From Eurosta solidaginis (Eukaryota; Arthropoda; Insecta; Diptera; Tephritidae): a stretch of DNA of 64,000 nt. The position numbers and the translations under genes are program-made. The notes beneath the pieces are model-generated. The model was not told the DNA's origin, searched no databases, and was given only the letters and a program-made list of their open reading frames with translations. Every line of letters begins with the position of its first letter. Positions within the stretch are counted from its first letter, which is position 1. Of the stretch, positions 46,781-59,229 are shown in pieces. The DNA lies in NCBI RefSeq assembly GCF_040869045.1, contig NC_090322.1, positions 181,907,477 to 181,971,476 on the forward strand, written 5' to 3'.

Positions 46781-47195
46781 CTGTTATTAACCGAAAGACT
46801 CGCAATGTTTCCGCTTCACAAATTTGTTGTTGTATGCGCGCTGCATTTGCTAATTTCAAATTTGATTTTATTGAGTGCGTAGCTCCTGCACTTCCTCCGC
46901 CATTTCGTCCACTATTGCCAACTGTTGCATCTGCCGGCTGCAGTCCGTTCATGAATTGTTCATTGTAATGGTCATTCAAACCATTCATGATACTAGGTAG
47001 TCCAAGTAATTTGATTTGTCGTACACGCAACGTATTCTCCGGACCATGAAACTCCAAACGAAAATGTGTATAGGTTTCATTAGTGATCTTGGCGGAAATC
47101 CAGGCGCATGCTTTGGGATCAACATCAACGGATTTGATTAAATTTGTGTCGCCTAGCGATTGGCCAGCGTAGAATACCACATTCAGTACTTTGTT
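46781..47195 (-). CDS. hiw: Highwire exon: second half of DOC domain
   Basis: The 415-nt exon reads NKVLNVVFYAGQSLGDTNLI, then KACAWISAKITNETYTHFRL and FHGPENTLRVRQIKLLGLPS. This is the beta-rich end of a DOC (APC10-like) domain, the part that in PHR proteins binds the F-box partner FSN1/DFsn. A Ser/Gly-rich linker and ETLRVFRLITG end the exon in phase 1. Acceptor TTTTAG, donor GTGAGT. Confidence 0.95.
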
Positions 47196-47585
47196 CTAAA
47201 ATAAGAATATAGTAGGATAAGTTAGGTTAGGGTTGTTTAAAGGATTTTCGAATGGCTATAGAGGTGTTAAGATGTTATTTGAGTTTATATTTCCTTTGTT
47301 GCTTTGTGTGGTGAGATCGCTAATGCAACGTATTGTTACAAGAGTCAAGTTTTTCTGCGCTATTTCTTTCGAAATGTCATTGCCTTAATAAATAAAATAA
47401 TTTAAAAAAAATTTTAAGTTAAACGGTTTTATTGAAAACAATACTTACATGAAATAATAATAATACCAAAAGCTGGAAAATAATTAGGTAGGTCCTAGGT
47501 ACTAGTCATCACACTCCTCATCAATCTAGGGCGTTGATCAGTTAATTAAATAAAAGCGTTGGGCGGGTTTATCTTAAAAAATTTG

Positions 47586-48608
47586 TATACCTTTCATGAA
47601 CATGAAATGGTATACTAACTTTTGTTCGATGTTTGTAACGTTGAGAAATATAGAAGATAGACTCACCATTAAGTATACCGAATTGATCAGGGCGACGAAC
47701 TGAGTTGATATAGCCATGTCCGTCTGTCCGTCCGTCTGTCTGTCTGAACGCAAAGTAGTCCCTCAAATTTTGAGACATCTCAATGAAATTTGGGACAAGG
47801 ATGTATTTTTGTATTATATTAGATATTTGTCGGATCTGGTAAGATCGGACCACTATATATATTTTAATATATCATAGAAGATTTTCTGAAAAAATCACTT
47901 TGATCGGAGCTATATATAGTATATATCCCATACAACCGATCGTTCAGATAGATAGATTTTTGGCAATTTCTCCCTTAAGTTCCAATATAAAAACATTAAA
48001 CTTGGTGATATTTATTCTAATATATCATAGAAGATTTCATGAAAAAATCATTTCGATCGGAGCTATATATAATATATATCCCATGCAACCGATCGTTCAG
48101 ATAGAAAGATTTCTAGCCATTTCTCCCTTAATCTCCAATATAAAAACGTTAAACTTCGTGATATTTATTTTAATATATCATAGATTTCCTGGAAAAATCA
48201 CTTTAATCGGAGCTATATGTATATAGTATAAACCTATCCCATACAACCGATCGTTCAGATAGAAAGATTTTTGGCCATTTCTCCCTTAGTTTCCAATATA
48301 AAAACGGGAAACTTGGTGATATATATTCTAATATATCATAGAAGATTTCCTGTAAAAATCATATCGATCGGAGCTATATATAATATATATCCCATACAAC
48401 CGATCGTTCAGATAAGGGGGTTTTTTTGCCATTTTTTATTTTATATTTATCTTAGAAATCGTTTAGGTATGTACATCTGTTCACTATATATTTCTTATAT
48501 TATACATCCAATTATTTGGAGATTACGAACGGGATAAGATTATTGTTCAGCCCCATTCATGAAAGGTATGAAGTCTTCGGCACAGCCGAAGACAGTCCCG
48601 TCCTTACA
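47586..48608 (+). repeat. Dispersed repeat with 153-bp units, copy 2
   Basis: It has the same start (ACCTTTCATGAACATGAAAT), microsatellite and tandem units as copy 1 at 29487. ACCGATCGTTCAGATA recurs at about 47938, 48091, 48249 and 48402. It ends with TTCATGAAAGGT and CTTCGGCACAGCCGAAGAC, the latter a small hairpin. It is uninterrupted at the site where copy 1 carries an LTR. Confidence 0.85.
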
Positions 48609-48848
48609 TGTTTTTAATTATTTTATTTTCAAGTTTTTAGTCTTTATTTAATTGCCGTTATTTTTCATTCTATTTAGTTCATTTAGCGACTCATTATTAC
48701 AAGGACTCTTTCTTGACAATTTGTTACAATCTAAGTCCTCAATACTTAATCCTTCCAAAGATTTTACTCGACTCTGCGCCACGTATGCTTGTCCCTCCTC
48801 CAACTTCAAAATATTTTGATGTCACTTCTACCGGACTGTGTGTAATAT

Positions 48849-49034
48849 TTGTTCCAAATATGGACCAAATCGGACCACAAATACGATTTTTTTGAATATC
48901 TCGATATTTGCGCCACATAGCGGCGATTTTTCTTCATATGTCGCTTTCTATTCTTGTATGTATTATGTGTTCCAAATATAAGCCAAATCGGACCACAAAT
49001 ACGATTTTTGTAAATATCTCGATCCTTGCGCCAC
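48849..49034 (+). repeat. Tandem pair of 68-bp segments
   Basis: GTTCCAAATATGGACCAAAT...TTGCGCCAC at 48849-48917 is repeated with few changes at 48968-49034. The units are about 119 bp apart. Confidence 0.8.
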
Positions 49035-49539
49035 AGTGTTTCGTTGAGTATTTTATTAGGCTGCACGCATTCAACGTGTTCCATTTTCCCACGAGTGAGG
49101 CAATTTTTAAGCTATTGCATAGATTTTATCGCAGGCTTGGCGACTAAATCAAAAAAAAACCGTAGCGGATATTTGTCAAAAAAGATCCGAAAAGGCTCGA
49201 AAAGGTTCGAAAAGGTTCGGTGTTAGCAAATACATAAAATTGGATCTCTATCATAAACAGCGGTGGGCACCCCTACATTTACACGGTTACCAAATTGAGA
49301 ATGTGTTAGTAAACACGAACGCGTAGCGAGCACGAAAGCAAAATCAATTATTTATTTTGTTCGATTTCAATGCTTGAACGGGGAACACGTGTCACACGCA
49401 CTCTTTGGTACTCTGTTTTAAGCGCGCGTGCGACACTTCTTCACCATACGACCATCGAAATCAAACTAAAAGAGCTGTCGTTGATTTTCACGAAGTAGCC
49501 ATTGTGCTATCGCTTATCGTATACATATAGGGTCGCTTA

Positions 49540-49804
49540 CAAGCCCACCTAATAAAACCGCACTGCGCTTTTTTAGCGCACGCAAACAACCGGCGTTTTT
49601 GCCCTAACCCAAATAAGCATGCGTTGCGGCAATGTAAAGCATGTGTGCAAACGTCAAATCTAAATGTCACGCAGAACAAAAATTTGAAATCGAGTTAGGT
49701 TTTCACGCAGCAAATTCAATTTGAGTTGCTCTCATACAAGTTGTATGTGCATGAGACATTTTTGACAGAAAATGACTTGCGTGCGTTTATATTAGGTTGC
49801 CTTG
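49540..49804. mobile_element. Harbinger-type MITE, TTA target duplication
   Basis: The ends CAAGCCCACCTAATAAAAC and (reverse complement) CAAGGCAACCTAATATAAAC are inverted. TTA lies on both sides (49537-49539, 49805-49807). It is 265 bp, non-coding and relatively GC-rich. Confidence 0.78.
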
Positions 49805-49840
49805 TTAGCAGGTGCTAAGCTCACGCCCACCCCGGATCAT

Positions 49841-50702
49841 AAAGTTAAAGTTAAAGTGAATGTTAAAGTTAAAGCGAAAGTTAAAGTTAAAGTTAAAGTT
49901 AAGGTTAAAGTTAAAGTTAATGTTGAAGTTGAAGTTAAAGTTAAAGTCAAAGTTAAAGTTAAAGTTAAAGTGAATGTTAAAGTTAAAGCGAAAGTTAAAT
50001 TTAAAGTTAAAAATAAAGTTATAGTTAAAGTGAAAGTTAAAGTTAAGGTTAAAGTTAAAGTTAAGGTTAAAGTTAAAGTTAAAGCCAAAGTTAAAGTTAA
50101 AGTTAAGGTTAAGGTTAAAATTAAAGTTAAAGTGAATGTTAAAGTTAAAGTGAATGTTAAAGTTAAAGCGAAAGTTAAAGTTAAAGTTAAAAATAAAGTT
50201 AAACTTGAAGTTAAAGTTAAAGTTAAAGATAAAGTTAAAGTTAAAATTAAAGTTAGAGTTAAATTTAAAGTTAAAGTTAAAGTTCAAGTTAAAGTTAAAG
50301 TTAAAGTGAATGTTAAAGTTAAAGCGAAAGTTAAAGTTAAAAATAAAGTTAAATTTAAAATAAAAGTTAAAGTTAAAGTCAAAGTCAAAGTTAAAGTTAA
50401 AGTTAAAGTGAATGTTAAAGTTAAAGCGAAAGTTAAAGTTAAAAATAAAGTTAAAGTTAAAATGAAAATTAAAGTTAAAGACAAAGTCAAAGTTAAAGTT
50501 AAAGTTAAAGTTACAGTTAAAGTTAAAGTTAAACTTAAAGTTAAAGTGAATGTTAAAGTTAAAGTTAAAAATAAAGTTAATGTTAAACTTAAAGTTAAAG
50601 TTAAAGTTAAAAATAAAGTTAAATTTAAAGTTAAAGTGAATGTTAAAGTTAAAGTGAAAGTTAAAGTTAAAAATAAAGTTAAAGTTAAAGTGAAAGTTAA
50701 AT
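49841..50702 (+). repeat. GTTAAA hexamer array, about 860 bp
   Basis: The region is built almost entirely of GTTAAA with variants (GTGAAT, GCGAAA, AATAAA). A higher-order pattern recurs in which GTGAATGTTAAAGTTAAAGC appears several times. Four of the six frames stay open because of the hexamer itself, giving long Lys-Val, Asn-Phe or Leu-Thr frames. These are not considered genes. Confidence 0.95.
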
Positions 50703-51036
50703 ATTAACTTCTCATTTATTCAATAAAAGTAAAAAATTTGTTTTCTTATCGGTCACCACGCTTAAAAAGGTTAACTTGAATTAATATCAAAGACAAAATT
50801 TGAATTAATATCAAAGAAAACAAAATGTTGCATAAATATTATAATTGCATAAGTTGATAATATGCAATAATGCGGCAGTCCCCGAGTGCCACACGTCCTT
50901 TTTTTATTTTATTTTATACTGAAGCTAATTTTTTAATACTTTCTTAAGATAAAGCACCTGACTTCGCCATACTCTCTCAAAACAGACAAAGCAAAACTAC
51001 GCTTCGAAAAATTTGTTCCCTTAACTTAGTACTCAC

Positions 51037-52494
51037 CTGTATATCTCGACTGTTGTCGACATGCACCAAAACCACTTTACATGTGTATGTCAACTTAGTC
51101 ATTGAAATCTCAATGATCTTGCATTTATTACGATCCTCCTCATCACTCTCCCAGAAAGTCTCCGTTGAGTTGTCGGTTAGCGATTCAGCCATGGCCTGTC
51201 GCGAGGACACAGTCACTTCGAACATGCCATTCAAATCGGAGTAGCATATAATTTTAGCACCAGCTGGAACACCACCTGCAGCACCAACCAACGCACCGCC
51301 GCTACTATGGAAATTATGTTCCACATCTTGAATGCCCAACCCACCTTCAACGGCTACCGCACCAGCTACATTGGTAGACACAGCCATAGCATCTTCTTGC
51401 TCATCAGATTTCGACAGTATCTTCGAAATATTACCAAAAACATGTGAATTATGTAGAAATTGATGATCGCTTTGACGAAAACGTATACCGAAACATTGTA
51501 TGGCGATTCGTTGCAATGGTGAACCTAGCGGCAAATAGAGCGTCAGATCAGCAACGGACTGTAGGAAAACGTGTAGACTCTGCGTTATTAAATGTGAGAA
51601 GCGTCCACTTATCTCGGTATAAGTTACCGGGTGCTCGAGCGCCGGTTCCAAATCTTCATATTTCCCATCAATCATTTCGATGGCTGAAATGGTCAACGAG
51701 CTTACAAACCACCACATAAGATCATGCAGACAAACGCTTTGCGTTACGGAACGCAGCAACCAGTTCAATGCCTGTAGCGAATATATACGACAAGCAGCTA
51801 TACGCAGACTACGTTTCATAGCGTAGCGTAGCTTTTCCAAATCATGCTTTTGTGTAATGAATGCCATGGCGGGTCTGTGCAATAAAGCGCTTACTTGCTT
51901 TGATAGCTCGAGTTCGAAAAATGTAGTTGCAGCGGCGGTTTGGTCTTTATCGCATATACCAGTTCCGGACTTAGAGTTGTTGGTATTTACAGTTGAAAAA
52001 TCATAATATTTTGTCTTAACACTACCAGGTGGTTCCTTTGATTTCTCTTCATTTTCATTAGTTTCTTGCTTGTCGGTTGTGCGCTCGTGCGATTTTACAT
52101 TCTCAACGACATCATCTGTGTTGGCCGTCAATCGGTGTACTGCTGGATGTACAATGGAGCTATTCAATATGCTTTCCGGTACAAGTCGCCGCAAATTCTC
52201 GGATGGATAGCAAATTAGTAATGATCCATCGCTTTCGGTTGTCGAATTGTTACGTCGTCTAAATACGACTTTGGTTTGTTGGGCTTCTTCGGCGTTCGCT
52301 GCAAGATTCTTTAATGGAATTATACCCTGTTGTTGGGCTAGTGCCCACCCTTGGCCCATTGAGAAGCTGCGATGAAATTTTGATAGCGTACCAACATGAG
52401 ATCCAACTCCACTTGCTGGCTGAGTACTGACCGAGCCAGTCATTATCTCGTAGTTATTTGGATCGCAGGATTCGTAAGACATTTCAGAGAGAGG
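51037..52494 (-). CDS. hiw: Highwire exon: linker and first half of DOC domain
   Basis: The exon is exactly 486 codons in phase 0. It starts PLSEMSYESCDPNNYEIMTG. A Ser/Glu-rich stretch (TTDKQETNENEEKSKEPPGS) and helical segments (LRYAMKRSLRIAACRIYSLQ, LNWLLRSVTQSVCLHDLMWW) follow. The end, SLTDNSTETFWESDEEDRNK followed by VVLVHVDNSRDIQ, is the first part of the DOC domain completed by the exon at 46781. Acceptor CGCAG, donor GTGAGT. Confidence 0.95.
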
Positions 52495-53477
52495 CTGCGA
52501 TGAGATGAGAAAAAAGGTGATACATTAATGTGGGTCACTTTATTAAGAAAACATTTTAAAAATTTTAAAAGTATGTTTTTTCCATTAACAAATGGACGGG
52601 CCAATTAAGGAGTGCGCAGTAATGCAACAGCAATAATTAAATGGGCGCAGCGGTGTTATCAAGGATTTCCGATGAAAATACGATATCAAGCTACCTTCCG
52701 CCCTCCTGATATTTGTTATGATCTTTAACTTTACTCTCAAGAAGAGGATGGCGAGATATCAAAAAATATGTAAGGTTCATTAAGAATGGGATGGAGAGTT
52801 GGAGCAGGGCTTTTCTCTACGCAACTTAAGGTCACACTTAACAACCAAAATCGGCTGATATCTTCAAGGGCTTAAAAGAGCCGTCGGGTACCTAGAAAAT
52901 TTTAAAACAAGAACACATATTCTCATACAATCTCATTTATTTGGGCTCTTCGCCACAAGAATATTAAAAGGGAAATATGAAAGCGTATAAATTAGTACAT
53001 CAGAACATCGCCCATTCAAAATAAATAAACGAAACTCTTACAATGGATAAAAGAAAACCGCCATTCGAAAACCACAGTCGAAAATTGACATAGCAACCGA
53101 AAACCCGTACTTTTCAACAGCATGTTCTGTATAAGGAATCCCGGCTTTCCAACGGCCCAATCAGTGTGATCAATACTAGGTAATTTTGTAAACGTGAAGA
53201 TGCGGATTGGCAATCGCGTGTTTTCCAACAACTCTGTCAGCAGGAATGAACATTAGCACGGTTCAATGGACTGGGTCTTTCTAACAAGCTCAGTCTAATA
53301 TGCAAGTGAAGTTTTATGTGATTTTATGTGATATACCTATAGTGCAAAAGATAGGAAACTCTTGGGGAATTCCCAGACGAGTGAAGTATTTATGTGATGA
53401 GATTAAGTTGAGCACTGTTTACGGACGTAAAGTAACGTACGACGGAAGAAAAACTGAAAGATTTAAAGCGATCTTAC
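52495..53477 (-). other. hiw: hiw intron, nothing recognised
   Basis: This is about 1 kb of intron with canonical ends. No repeat termini, hairpins or coding sequence were recognised. Confidence 0.6.
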
Positions 53478-53644
53478 CCTATCAAATCCACTCTCAGTTG
53501 CATTCAAACCAAACATCTCATAGGGCAAGTCATCGTTATTAGCTACTCCCAGCGATTCCAAACAAGCAAACGCTTCCGGCGCCAGCCAAATATGCTCTGG
53601 TGAAATGGAACCGCCAACAAAGCTTCTGCGATAAGGTGTTGAAC
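53478..53644 (-). CDS. hiw: Highwire short exon
   Basis: The 167-nt exon begins with GT completing a Ser codon and reads STPYRRSFVGGSISPEHIWL, then PEAFACLESLGVANNDDLPY, ending ESGFDR in phase 0. Acceptor CTATTAG, donor GTAAGA. No named domain is visible, but the frame joins both neighbours. Confidence 0.93.
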
Positions 53645-53732
53645 CTAATAGGAAAAATTAAAAAGAGAAGTTAAAAATATTCCAAAGTAATACTTGACGC
53701 AAGCAAGTGATAGAGATCCACATCAAGCTTAC

Positions 53733-54059
53733 TTCCAAATTTCCCACTCATACGCATGCCAATGCGACTATTACGAGCCGAATCGCCACGACTGGTGCTC
53801 GGCTTATTCGAATCGGGCATATTAAAATGTTGATGTTCGATAACAACAGGCATTTGTTGCGGAGACCGTTTGCTTGATGAACCCATATTGAGCGGATTAG
53901 CGCACGAAGCTGCTGTAACTGAATTAGTGCCAGTTGCATTCAATGTAGAACTCGAAGAGAGCTCTAGTAAGAATGTTGCATTTTCGCGCATTGTAGTATA
54001 AATCTCAGAATTAGCAATAAGTGTTGTTGTTTTAACGCCAAATAAATTCAATTCGTTAG
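53733..54059 (-). CDS. hiw: Highwire exon: mixed and low-complexity segment
   Basis: The 327-nt exon completes an Ala codon and reads NELNLFGVKTTTLIANSEIY, then MRENATFLLELSSSSTLNAT and a Ser/Asn-rich linker (SSSKRSPQQMPVVIEHQHFN). It ends MSGKFG-A|GT. Splice sites TTTTCCAG and GTAAGC are good. The first 30 residues look folded; the rest looks disordered. Confidence 0.93.
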
Positions 54060-54136
54060 CTGGAAAAGAGAAAACATTAATTTTTTTTTAAATATGTCAG
54101 CTGTGTATATATGTATGTATGACAAACTTGTCTCAC

Positions 54137-57104
54137 CTGAAAATTGCACACCGCCGGGCACGCTATTCACATTGTTCACGTTCTTGTTAGCTGTCATATA
54201 CTTCTCACGACATTCATCACACATCAAGAACCAACTGGATGCACCCTTGCCACCCTCGCCACAATTGCCAGCCCAGCCTTCACAAAAGATACCAACCGAA
54301 TTATAACCTTTGCCCTTAGCCGACTTGCCACAGCCAGGATGTACAATACGCATATGATATGTAACGGGTATAGGTAGAAACACCTCGCATATCTCACACC
54401 AAGAGCCATCATCTTTTTTCTTGCGTCGCGTTTTCTTCGATACCTCGCGTTCACTTGAGTCTTGCTTTTCTTTTGCCTCCAGACTGGGCTCACGCGAAGG
54501 TGCTGCACTGCCACCCGCCGTACCACTTACGGCGCCATTGCTAGCCTTTTCACGCTCCATGATATTTGATTGCATAACTTGCACACAATTGGTGCATACT
54601 TGCTCCCACAAATAGACGAGACAGCGTAGTGCGGGTGGCAACACCGACACCACTTCGGGTAACGTATGCAATTTTTGCTTTTCTCCAGCACCGCCCGCAT
54701 CCGAATCTTCACCGCTACCAGCAGCTGTGGTTGACGTTAAATTTTTACGATGTTTCCGATTGTTTAACGACGAGTTTCCACTTTTGGTCAGCGTCTCTAG
54801 CGTGGAGGGTCGAATATTTAAATATGCGCCCGCATTGGCCACCTCCACAGAGTGACGCTGTTGCGCCTTCTGCTCCCGCGATAACTGCAGGCGGTTATCC
54901 TTTGGATCACGTCGCGTGACTACTGTGGCACCTTCCTTGGGTAGGGATGGATGGAATTTCAGAAAGCTGGCACATGCCATAGCATCATGGACGAGTCCCT
55001 CGTGCCAAAGGAATGCAGCAAACACAGCGCGTATACTCTCGGCCAAAGAAGGTGGCATGGCGCGCTTGATGGGACCAATTGTCCCCCGTTTACTTGGCGC
55101 TACTTTAGCTACATTCGTGTTGATTTCGTTTATAGGTGTGGGCCAAACAGGTGGGCTGGCAGCGTCGCCCTCATCTGTGCTTGCTGTAGTGCTACCGGTC
55201 TTCATCTCACCAAATAAAATTTGATCTTGTGTTGTAACGCCACCACCTGTTGTAGTGGTTGTTGCTGTTGTAATCTGCAACACATTCATATCATCTTCAA
55301 TATGCGTTAAATCCGTTTCCTTAAGCCCTATAGAAGGCGCATCCACATGACGTCGGGATGGTGATGTAATGCGTCGTAAATTCGTTATCAGCTTACGTGG
55401 CGAATGTTTTGGGGTTGAAAGCAAAGCAGCGGTTTGTGAGGGTGTAAAACTGGTGACACGTATTGTGGATATATCAAATGCGCCTGCAGCAGCAGGATCG
55501 TGCTCATCCTCTTTGGAGCTCTTAAATGAATGACTAGAATCTTGGGTAAGCGAACTAAAGAGCCCTGAAGTCTCAGATGCCTCAGTTGATTTTACGCTAG
55601 CGCTTGGTGAATCTGCGGTTGGCTTACCGGCTGCAGGTATTTGCACTGGACTAGAACTACCTGGTGCATGCGTATTGTTGCCATTACAACGTGCGTCCTG
55701 CCCACCCATTGCACGAACTAATTCGCGTACCGAAACGGATGACATAACATCTGCTACATCGGAATGTTTACGTTGATGCTCCCTAGCAGGTAATGAAGGC
55801 CCAGCAGCAGACGGTGATCCTGCACCTTCCAATGCATCACCTTTGAACCATTTTTGTAGCGCCTGCAGTTTTATAGCGCCACCTCCGACGACACCTGCAA
55901 TCGCTGAGCTGATCTGTGATGGACTTGTATTTTGAAACGAATGCAATGATAGTAGATCGGCTTGTTGTTGCGTTTGCTGCTGAGACGTTGAACTGCTGCT
56001 TCTTTGTTCCGTGGACTGCATATCAAAAACCCTTTGTAACTCACTATCTTCCGAATCAGATTTTTCAATACTGGGAAATAAAAAAGGATTCGTTGAAGTA
56101 TGTGAAACATCCGAAGATTTGGGTGGCGTAAAACGTCCGTGCGAAAAATCGAAAATCTTCTTGTTTGGCGATGCCGACTTCGGCTTGACAGGTGTTTCAA
56201 CTGGTACCGGCGAAACGGGCGATTCAACGTTGTCCAGTAAGACTTTATGACGTGGTTTAGATACTGACTTGCTACCAGCACTACTAACAAGACCACCACC
56301 ACCTACTGCCATCGCAGTTGAAGTGCCAGCGCTAACTGAGGGAGCTTCCCCGCCGCCGCTCGCACCCACACTTGTTGCCGCTCCGCCAGTAACATCATTT
56401 GTGGTCTTCGTCTCGGATACTGGATGTAATAAAGTGCGTCCAAAATGTTGATTATATTGCAAGCACCATGCCTCGGTCGGATACCAACCCATTGTACAGT
56501 GTTGGCGTATAGACTCAGTTGAGAGACGCAACCAAACGCCATCATCATTCTCGATTTCATCAATAAAAGAGATCACACCATTTAACTTGATTATACCAAC
56601 TTGCTCAGATTGTAGCGTCGGATGTGATCGTATACGCAAACCTGCAGTATTTTTGGTAAAGAATTTTCTTAACTTATTGGGTGGTTGTGGCTTTTTTAGC
56701 GCTTGCTTGTGAGAGGGTGGTGGTAGACCACCTTCCTTTACCTCCACACGATAAACTTCCTCCAAAAGTATACCGTCTATGTTGACGGTAAGGCAATAGC
56801 TACCAACTGAGTTGGGTGTCCAATGTACGCTGAATGTACCATCTTCCATATCTTGTGCATAAAGCGTCTCAGTGATGCGTGTTTGTATGGGACTGCTGAA
56901 GCGTAGCTCTTCAAATGAATAATTGCCATAAGGCTTCATAAATGTTATGGCCTTGAAGCACATTTTATCTTTGATTGTTGGTTCATAATTTACGCGCGGC
57001 GGCGGCGGTACGCCACCATATGAAGTGTTGTCGTTGCATGAGCCGCGTCTCATTTTGATGTTGCCATTACCGGAGGCGCCGGTTGGTATGGCTTTGATTT
57101 CGAC
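54137..57104 (-). CDS. hiw: Highwire large exon: filamin, SH3-like, disordered, zinc site
   Basis: This 2968-nt exon starts VEIKAIPTGASGNGNIKMRR and completes the filamin-type (Ig-like) domain with YGNYSFEELRFSSPIQTRIT and EDGTFSVHWTPNSVGSYCLT. Next comes an SH3-like stretch (TAGLRIRSHPTLQSEQVGII ... GVWLRLSTESI). About 500 low-complexity Ser/Thr/Ala/Gly-rich residues follow, a typical disordered linker. Then come helical segments (VHDAMACASFLKFHPSLPKE, LPPALRCLVYLWEQVCTNCV). The end is a Cys/His zinc site (WCEICEVFLPIPVTYHMRIV, CDECREKYM), and the frame leaves on G|GTGAGA. The linker is the part most likely to differ between species. Confidence 0.95.
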
Positions 57105-59064
57105 CTGTATGTAGAATAAACGATAAAGGGAAAATGTTACAATAAATGTAGTTCTAAACAAACACACCAACGGCGGAGTAGGGAGATCAATTTAGCTCAG
57201 TTGACGGCTCGAGAACACATCAATTTAGCAGAAAATATTTTGAATTTTTTGAAATAAATTCTTTGAAAGAACGTTTTCCAAAGCGGCAGCCGAGATTGGC
57301 GCGTTCTTCCACTCACCTGTGGATATAGAAGATGGAGGATTTTTCATTCGTAAAGAAATTTTACAATCAATTATTTTAAATACAATTTTGGGAGCCTCCT
57401 ACGAAAGTTTTGATGTGATCAGATTTGATCACAGATGTGTACTTCCTCACTAAAGTGGGAATACCCTAGCTTCTATTAATAATCCGTATGGTGAAAGAAA
57501 GCAAAGTACACAGAAGGACTCGAAAAGAAGTAGGATCTTTGATCCGATCGAACCGAGGTTTTGTGTTGGTAGCAGCAAAGCGGAAAATTTTGTGAAGTGC
57601 TGGTGATGTGGAACTATCAGCGTATTGAAGAGCTTGGAATATTCCTGCTGTAGGTATGCCTAGAGGTAAGAAAATAAGGTTATCAACAAGATAAGCAGGA
57701 ACAAGAAAGTGTCATTATATCCCATTCAGCATACTCACAGAGGCATCAGTTTCACATTTCTTCTGTGATAGTTGTAGATACAAACTAAAGGCTTTTCTTT
57801 CCTGCAAGAAAGAATTGAAGAAGGACGAGAATAGTGAACGTGTTTCAATCAGAAATATTCTCTACCCAAGAGTCATAACTATGTACATACTTATACACCA
57901 TTACTCGGTGCAAAGAGACGGTATCAGGTGGGCATCTCTTCAGGCTCTCGGGTCAGCATCGATACCATGCAATTGTATAGAATAGCCATGAATCTAGCGA
58001 GTCGAAATTGGGCCTCCTTGATTCAGGTGCCGGGCATAATAGAAACGATTGAAGTCTTGTAAGGTTTCCCACAGCATACAACTGGTAACGATATTCAGCT
58101 ATTCAGAAAATGTATGGACAGAGCTCATTCAAATTAGTTGCATTACTCACCGTACAGGAATGGCAATGACACCTTTCACAACTCAAGAATGGCCTGGGTG
58201 GCTTTTCAAACAAAGCGAGATAGAGATAGATATACAGAAAAGTAGATATATATATATCGAAATGGGGAACGCATAACACGTAATATTGCATTTCCCTCGT
58301 TTTCGCGGCAAACGACTCGTTGTACTCAGTTTTTGGGTAGGAACCTTCCATTACGAATTTAGGTCCCCTAATGGGCAGATGCATAAATTGTTGGGACTGC
58401 TGTGAGCAGAATGGCGTTACCATTTTGACGCGATTGATGCATGCTAAAAGGAGCGCAGAGAAACGAGTATACGAAGCAGTGGCGATTAAATGTAGTAATG
58501 CCTAAAGGCGGTGCTACGGGAAGTGGACACATGAAAAGGATTAGCCTGGTTTCATTGAGCCACTTGCGGGCAATGCGCTGCCTCGACGTCCACTAACAGG
58601 AAAAAAAATGAAGATGGAGATAGAAATAGTATTAGAGGTATCGATAGAGGCAAAGAGTTCGATATACAAAGCCTCAAGGCGCTTGGATTAAGGCTCTCGA
58701 AGTTATAATTCGTGATAATGTTAAGCCAATTTTGACATGGGCAGCGCGCCTTCGAGAGACATTTTGCGATTACGTTATTCGGTATGAGTTATCGAAGGAG
58801 TTCCAGCACTAGTTTCATACAGATACTTTCTGATTTTGAACTCAAAGTAAGAGTAATTAAGATGGATTTATATAAACGAGCGAGCAAAAAATTTTGTATG
58901 TATTTGCGATGCGAAAGGCAACGCAATTCGAAACCTCTCAAAGTACACACAAATATTTCCTACGCTGACGAAATTTTGTTCCCGCCGCAACACAGTTAAG
59001 ACCCCAAATAAATTGTAATGTTATATATAAGTATTCTTTCCCCTTTTAAAGATAATAAACTCAC
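57105..59064 (-). other. hiw: hiw intron, one repeat fragment
   Basis: This 2.0 kb intron holds a 29-bp-family fragment at about 57215-57318 (GAAAGAACGTTTTCC, GCCGAGATTGGCGCGTTC). The remainder is unrecognised. Confidence 0.5.
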
Positions 59065-59173
59065 CTTCAATTCGGGTACCAGCACAGCATCGCCATATTG
59101 ATCTCGTATCGTCACAGTAATCTGTGTTGGCCAACCATAACGCAACGGCTCAGTGATTGTATTCAATTCGCAT
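59065..59173 (-). CDS. hiw: Highwire exon: start of filamin-type domain
   Basis: The 109-nt exon completes a Lys codon and reads CELNTITEPLRYGWPTQITV then RDQYGDAVLVPELK, ending in phase 0. It forms the first strands of the filamin/Ig-like domain continued in the exon at 57104. Acceptor CAATTAG, donor GTGAGT. Confidence 0.95.
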
Positions 59174-59229
59174 CTAATTGGAAATGATAGGTGTGGAAAA
59201 GTGAAAAAGGATTAAAATAAAAGGAAACA

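Larger units (their letters stand above)
47196..51036 (-). other. hiw: hiw intron with repeats and hexamer array
   Basis: This 3.8 kb intron lies inside the DOC domain coding region. It carries the dispersed repeat at 47586, a duplicated 68-bp segment at 48849, a Harbinger-type MITE at 49540 and the GTTAAA array at 49841. No coding island was seen. Confidence 0.7.

Noticed and set aside
49802..50707. 301-codon Lys-Val open frame
   Set aside because: It follows directly from the GTTAAA hexamer, which has no stop in two forward frames; the same array gives long Asn-Phe and Leu-Thr frames on the other strand.
53671..54377. Plus-strand and alternate-frame ORFs across the hiw exons
   Set aside because: They are shadows of the well-supported hiw reading frame.
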